Notes under the pieces: generated by a model
Told to the model about the DNA's origin: nothing
The model's database searches: none
Seen by the model: only the letters and a program-made list of their open reading frames with translations
Shown here: piece by piece, positions 4,767 to 7,688 of the stretch
How positions within the stretch are numbered: position 1 is the stretch's first letter
How the letters are laid out: each line of letters starts with the position of its first letter
Position numbers and translations under genes: made by a program
NCBI GenBank assembly: GCA_023406965.1
Contig: JAEXTI010000208.1
Location: 1 to 7,688, forward strand
From: Chloroflexota bacterium
Lineage (GTDB): Bacteria > Chloroflexota > Anaerolineae > Anaerolineales > Anaerolineaceae
Direction: 5' to 3'
DNA length: 7,688 nucleotides

Positions 4767-5015
4767 ATGCCCGTAAAGGGACGCGTGGTTGTTAGCGAGC
4801 TGTATTGCAAGGGGTGTAATTTGTGCGTGGCGGCCTGCCCGCAAGATGCACTCCATTTGTCCGGCGAGCGATTGACCGCCAAAGGTTATCACCCTGCCGA
4901 ACTGGCCAACGATGCCTGCACCGGCTGTGGAATTTGCGCCATCGTTTGCCCCGAAGCCGCCATCACCGTCTACCGTCAGGTACTGCGCTCACGCGCAGCC
5001 GGCGGCGAAGCCTAG
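4767..5015 (+). CDS. 2-oxoacid:ferredoxin oxidoreductase, delta (ferredoxin) subunit
   Basis: This 82-residue protein carries two [4Fe-4S] motifs: [12 protein letters not shown] (Cys14, 17, 20, 24) and [12 protein letters not shown] (Cys51, 54, 57, 61). It is the electron-transfer subunit that carries electrons from the TPP site of the catalytic subunits to an external ferredoxin. It stands first in the delta-alpha-beta-gamma gene order known for four-subunit enzymes of the Vor/Kor type. The ATG follows a full AGGAGG at 4756-4761, 5 bases away. The C-terminus is short and basic ([11 protein letters not shown]). Its stop codon overlaps the AGGAGG of the alpha-subunit gene. Confidence 0.93.
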   Translation: MPVKGRVVVSELYCKGCNLCVAACPQDALHLSGERLTAKGYHPAELANDACTGCGICAIVCPEAAITVYRQVLRSRAAGGEA

Positions 5016-5024
5016 GAGGACCCT

Positions 5025-6137
5025 ATGGCACGCGAATTGATCAAAGGCAATGAAGCCATCGCTGAAGCTGCCGTTCGGGCAGGGTTGCACGCTTATTTCG
5101 GCTACCCCATCACCCCCCAGACCGAGTTGCTGGAATGGATGTCGCGGCGCATGCCCGAACTAGGCCGCGCCTTTGTCCAGGCAGAGAGTGAGCTGGGCGC
5201 TATCAATATGGTCTACGGTGCAGCCTGCACCGGCGCGCGCACGATGACCTCTTCCTCCGGACCAGGCATCAGCCTGATGATGGAGGGAATCTCCTACATC
5301 GTCGCAACCGAGGTGCCCGCTGTGCTGGTGGATGTGATGCGCGGCGGCCCTGGTTTGGGCAACATCTCCCCGGCCCAATCAGACTACAACCAGATTGTGC
5401 ATGGCGGCGGGCACGGCGACTATAACATGATCGTTCTAGCCCCTGCCAACGTTCAGGAGGCCATCGACTTGACCGTGGAATGCTTCGACCTGGCCGAGAA
5501 ATACCGCACAATCGCCGTGCTGCTGTTGGATGGCAGCCTGGGCCAGTTGATGGAGCCGGCCGAACTCCCGCCGATGATGCCGGTACGCGAGACCTTTCCA
5601 GCCTGGGCGGCAACCGGCGCCGAAGGTCGCAAACCCAACATCCTCAGTTCCATCCACCTCAACCCGCCCGACCAAGAGGTGACAAACCTGCGCATGCTTC
5701 AGCGCTGGCAAGCCGTGGAAGCCAACGAAGTGCGCTTCAAAGAGTACTTCATGGACGATGCCCGCTTTGCGGTGATCGGCTACGGTTCGGCGGGGCGGGT
5801 GGCGCTTTCGGCGGTGCGCGCTGCGCGCGCCGAGGGCATTCCGGTGGGACTGCTGCGACCCATTTCACTCAACCCCTTCCCAACCAAGATTATCTCGAAA
5901 TTGGCCGAGCGAATCGATGCGTTTTTGGTAACAGAGATGAGTACGGGGCAGATGCTCGAGGACGTGCGCCTGGCTGTAGCCAACCGCCGTCCGGTGGAAT
6001 TCTACGGGCGCATGGGCGGGGTGGTGCCCTTCCCCGACGAGATCCTCGACGAAATCCGCCGCCTGGCCAAGGGCCCGCTGACCCTGGAAGGTCATCCCCG
6101 CAACCGCTGGCTGGCCCGCATGACCGGCGCCAATTAA
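5025..6137 (+). CDS. vorB: 2-oxoacid:ferredoxin oxidoreductase, alpha subunit (VorB-like)
   Basis: This 370-residue protein is the pyrimidine-domain subunit, which with the beta subunit binds thiamine diphosphate and oxidises a 2-oxoacid plus CoA to acyl-CoA and CO2. The N-terminal half shows [10 protein letters not shown] (7-16), GYPITPQTE (26-34), [11 protein letters not shown] (52-62), [10 protein letters not shown] (75-84) and [16 protein letters not shown] (106-121), all typical. The C-terminal half (from about 247, [11 protein letters not shown]) is the transketolase C-like domain, with [10 protein letters not shown] and [14 protein letters not shown]. The sequence is closest, by recall, to VorB of 3-methyl-2-oxobutanoate (branched-chain) oxidoreductases, but 2-oxoglutarate (KorA) enzymes are similar and the substrate is not proven. 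AGGAGG sits 5 bases before the ATG and overlaps the previous stop; the gap is 9 bases. Confidence 0.92.
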   Translation: MARELIKGNEAIAEAAVRAGLHAYFGYPITPQTELLEWMSRRMPELGRAFVQAESELGAINMVYGAACTGARTMTSSSGPGISLMMEGISYIVATEVPAVLVDVMRGGPGLGNISPAQSDYNQIVHGGGHGDYNMIVLAPANVQEAIDLTVECFDLAEKYRTIAVLLLDGSLGQLMEPAELPPMMPVRETFPAWAATGAEGRKPNILSSIHLNPPDQEVTNLRMLQRWQAVEANEVRFKEYFMDDARFAVIGYGSAGRVALSAVRAARAEGIPVGLLRPISLNPFPTKIISKLAERIDAFLVTEMSTGQMLEDVRLAVANRRPVEFYGRMGGVVPFPDEILDEIRRLAKGPLTLEGHPRNRWLARMTGAN

Positions 6138-6150
6138 AGGAGATCAAGGC

Positions 6151-6933
6151 ATGGCTACCATAGAACCAGTGCTGGAAGAAGTTGTATATTCCCGCCCCGA
6201 ATCCTTGGCGGAGTGCGCCACCCATTACTGCCCCGGCTGCACCCACGGCGTGGCTCACAGGCTAATCGCCGAAGTGATCGACGAGATGGGACTGCGGGAG
6301 AAAATGATTGGGGTGGCCTCAGTGGGCTGCTCGGTGTTTGCCTACAATTATTTTGATTTCGACTGGGTGCAGGCCCCCCATGGGCGCGCCCCGGCCATGG
6401 CCACCGGCGTCAAGCGCGTGCTGCCCGACAAAGTGGTGATGACCTATCAAGGGGATGGCGATATGGCCTCCATCGGCATGGGCGAAATCGTCCATGCTGC
6501 GGCTCGCGGCGAAAACATCTCGGTCTTTTTCTTGAACAATGCCAACTACGGTATGACCGGCGGACAGATGGCCCCTACTACTCTGCCGGGACAGAAGACT
6601 ACCTCCAGCCCAGCCGGGCGGGATGTGGAGCAGGCCGGTTATCCTATCCGCGCGTCAGAGTTACTATCCACTTTAGACGGCGCCAGTTACATCGTCCGGC
6701 GCAGCATGCATGACGCAAAAAACATTCGCCTGGCCAAGAAAGCCATTCGCATGGCTTTTGAAACGCAGATCCGCGGGCTGGGGTTCTCGATGGTCGAGAT
6801 ACTGTCCATTTGCCCGACCAACTGGGGCATCGACCCCAACCAGGCACTGACCTGGATGGCAGAAAGGATGGTACCCTATTATCCGCTCGGTGATTATAAG
6901 ATCGCCGAAGCCGTCAAGCAGATTCGCATATAG
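6151..6933 (+). CDS. 2-oxoacid:ferredoxin oxidoreductase, beta (TPP-binding) subunit
   Basis: This 260-residue protein binds the diphosphate of thiamine diphosphate. GDGDMASIG (101-109) followed by NN (129-130) and NYGMTGGQM (132-140) is the TPP/Mg motif of this family. Cysteines at 27 and 30 (CPGC), 60 (VGC) and 221 (ICPTNWG) match in spacing the four ligands of the proximal [4Fe-4S] cluster in archaeal two-subunit relatives, so the cluster is probably retained here. [10 protein letters not shown] (77-86) is also conserved. The ATG at 6151 has AAAGGAGA 7 bases upstream, starting at the alpha stop codon. Length is near the lower end of the family, as expected for a subunit without its own ferredoxin domain. 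Confidence 0.93.
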   Translation: MATIEPVLEEVVYSRPESLAECATHYCPGCTHGVAHRLIAEVIDEMGLREKMIGVASVGCSVFAYNYFDFDWVQAPHGRAPAMATGVKRVLPDKVVMTYQGDGDMASIGMGEIVHAAARGENISVFFLNNANYGMTGGQMAPTTLPGQKTTSSPAGRDVEQAGYPIRASELLSTLDGASYIVRRSMHDAKNIRLAKKAIRMAFETQIRGLGFSMVEILSICPTNWGIDPNQALTWMAERMVPYYPLGDYKIAEAVKQIRI

Positions 6934-6945
6934 GAGGCCGCGCAC

Positions 6946-7494
6946 ATGCAAACCGAAATCCTTGTAGCCGGATTTGGCGGCCAGGGCGTGCTCTTCGCCG
7001 GGCAACTGCTCTCGTATGCCGCGATGGATGAAGGAAAAGAAGTCACCTGGATTCCATCCTACGGTCCTGAAATGCGTGGTGGAACAGCCAATTGCACGGT
7101 CATCATCTCGGATGAAGAGATCGGCTCGCCGTTAGTGAAACACCCGCAGGCAGTGATTGCCATGAACCTGCCCTCAGTAGATAAATACACGCCTACCGTT
7201 CGCACGGGCGGAGTATTGGTGGTCAATATCTCTATGGCGCCGCGGGCGGTGGAACGACAGGATATCATTGTGGCAAACGTGCCCGCCAGTGAAATCGCCG
7301 AGAGCCTGGGCGACAAACGCATGACCAACATGGTGCTACTGGGTGCGCTGCTGGCCAACCTGCCGGTTCTGCCCATAGAATCGATTGAGAAAGCGCTGAA
7401 AGCGCACTTGCCCGCCCGCCATCACCGCCTTCTGCCGCTCAATTCTCAGGCCTTGTTGCGCGGCGCGGAGTATACCAAACAGCCGGTGGGATAA
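6946..7494 (+). CDS. 2-oxoacid:ferredoxin oxidoreductase, gamma subunit
   Basis: This 182-residue protein is the CoA-binding-type domain found as a separate gamma subunit or fused in other enzymes. AGFGGQGVLFAGQLL (8-22) and PSYGPEMRGGTANC (37-50) are the family signatures, and KRMTNMVLLGALLA (124-137) is the usual central helix. The C-terminal part (HLPARHHRLLPLN) is normal. AGGAGG lies 8 bases upstream and overlaps the beta stop codon. It is the last gene of the operon and is followed by an intrinsic terminator. No key residue seems lost. In this family gamma carries substrate/CoA contacts and does not bind TPP. Confidence 0.93.
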   Translation: MQTEILVAGFGGQGVLFAGQLLSYAAMDEGKEVTWIPSYGPEMRGGTANCTVIISDEEIGSPLVKHPQAVIAMNLPSVDKYTPTVRTGGVLVVNISMAPRAVERQDIIVANVPASEIAESLGDKRMTNMVLLGALLANLPVLPIESIEKALKAHLPARHHRLLPLNSQALLRGAEYTKQPVG

Positions 7495-7520
7495 AGAAGA
7501 TTATTCGTGGTCACTATCTC

Positions 7521-7555
7521 AAACCCTGAGGGTCTTAACGACCCTTGGGGTTTTT
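7521..7555 (+). terminator. Intrinsic terminator of the oxidoreductase operon
   Basis: AAACCCTGAGGGTC (7521-7534) pairs with GACCCTTGGGGTTT (7540-7553) through 14 base pairs, including two G-U pairs, around the loop TTAAC. TTTTT (7551-7555) ends the stem. It begins 27 bases after the gamma stop codon. The AAA at the 5' foot would also serve weakly as a U-run on the other strand, so it may act in both directions. Confidence 0.85.
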
Positions 7556-7563
7556 GAATACAT

Positions 7564-7580
7564 TAACCCAAGTTGCTACC
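7564..7580. mobile_element. Possible insertion-sequence end
   Basis: TAACCCAAGTTGCTACC lies immediately after the operon terminator and overlaps the stop codon of the transposase-like frame. In many insertion sequences the transposase stop overlaps or abuts the terminal inverted repeat, so this is where an end is expected. The other end lies outside the window, so the repeat cannot be verified here. Confidence 0.3.
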
Positions 7581-7688
7581 ATAAGAAGTTGATGCTGGAA
7601 GCCAGGACAAAAAGCATGACTTTCAGCTCAAAGCCTTTAGCAGTGACAGCGTGGATGGATTTTGGCAATAAACGTTCAATTAAACTAC
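7576..7688 (-). CDS. Probable transposase C-terminus (cut by window edge)
   Basis: The last 36 codons of a reading frame run in from the right edge to a TAG at 7578-7576. The pattern IERLLPKSIHAVT followed by KGFELKVMLFVLA recalls the C-terminal helix of DDE-type transposases, where a GF-LK--LF-LA segment is common. Codon use is AT-richer than in the neighbouring operon. The call rests on a short fragment and could be wrong; another protein with this motif is possible. The stop lies within a few bases of a possible element end. Confidence 0.5.
   Translation of the reverse strand, partial: SLIERLLPKSIHAVTAKGFELKVMLFVLASSINFLW

Noticed and set aside
5160..6258. Several minus-strand and shifted plus-strand frames over the alpha and beta subunit genes
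   Set aside because: They are GC-rich shadow frames of strongly conserved genes, with Arg/Pro/Gly-rich translations and no motif.

Overview
The window looks like chromosome from an anaerobic or facultative bacterium. Its clearest content is a four-gene ferredoxin-dependent 2-oxoacid oxidoreductase operon, an oxygen-sensitive enzyme system typical of anaerobes. Gene style (AGGAGG ribosome sites, GC-rich genes, AT-rich promoters, sigma-70-type -35/-10 boxes) and the mix of families remind me of Chloroflexota, but that placement is an impression and was not tested by any search.

Layout. (1) 1-770, minus strand: a compact operon of an FmdB-type zinc-ribbon protein, a CsoR/CstR-family repressor and an OsmC-family protein cut by the window edge. 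It has a good promoter with a palindrome over the -10, and two more palindromes lie between the first two genes. The repressor has Tyr where copper-sensing CsoR has its ligand His. That points to a CstR-like thiol/persulfide sensor, and OsmC is a plausible partner. (2) 960-2842: an NAD(P)-dependent epimerase/dehydratase-like SDR gene (+) converges on a two-domain beta-sandwich protein gene (-). They share the palindromic tetranucleotide CTAG as both stop codons. The minus gene has a near-consensus promoter with an AGAAC-N4-GTTCT palindrome inside its spacer. (3) 3083-3253: a 56-residue, two-helix membrane protein gene. It is followed by a long GC-rich inverted repeat. (4) 3426-4475, minus strand: a multi-pass membrane protein and a winged-helix regulator, overlapping by 8 bases, behind a perfect-consensus promoter (TTGACA-N17-TATAAT) that carries an inverted repeat.

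(5) 4559-7555, plus strand: the oxidoreductase operon. It holds a promoter, a strikingly structured 5' leader (nested helices at 4598-4702), then delta (2x[4Fe-4S] ferredoxin), alpha (VorB-like), beta (TPP-binding) and gamma subunit genes, each behind a strong ribosome site, and an intrinsic terminator. Together these would oxidatively decarboxylate a 2-oxoacid (branched-chain by alpha-subunit resemblance, 2-oxoglutarate or another not excluded) to its acyl-CoA and CO2, passing electrons to ferredoxin. (6) 7564-7688: the tail of a probable transposase on the minus strand, with a possible insertion-sequence end just downstream of the operon terminator.

The best leads for something undescribed are the structured leader of the oxidoreductase operon, the CstR-like operon with its palindromes, and the promoter-embedded operators. 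I do not see a defence system, CRISPR array, tRNA or rRNA.
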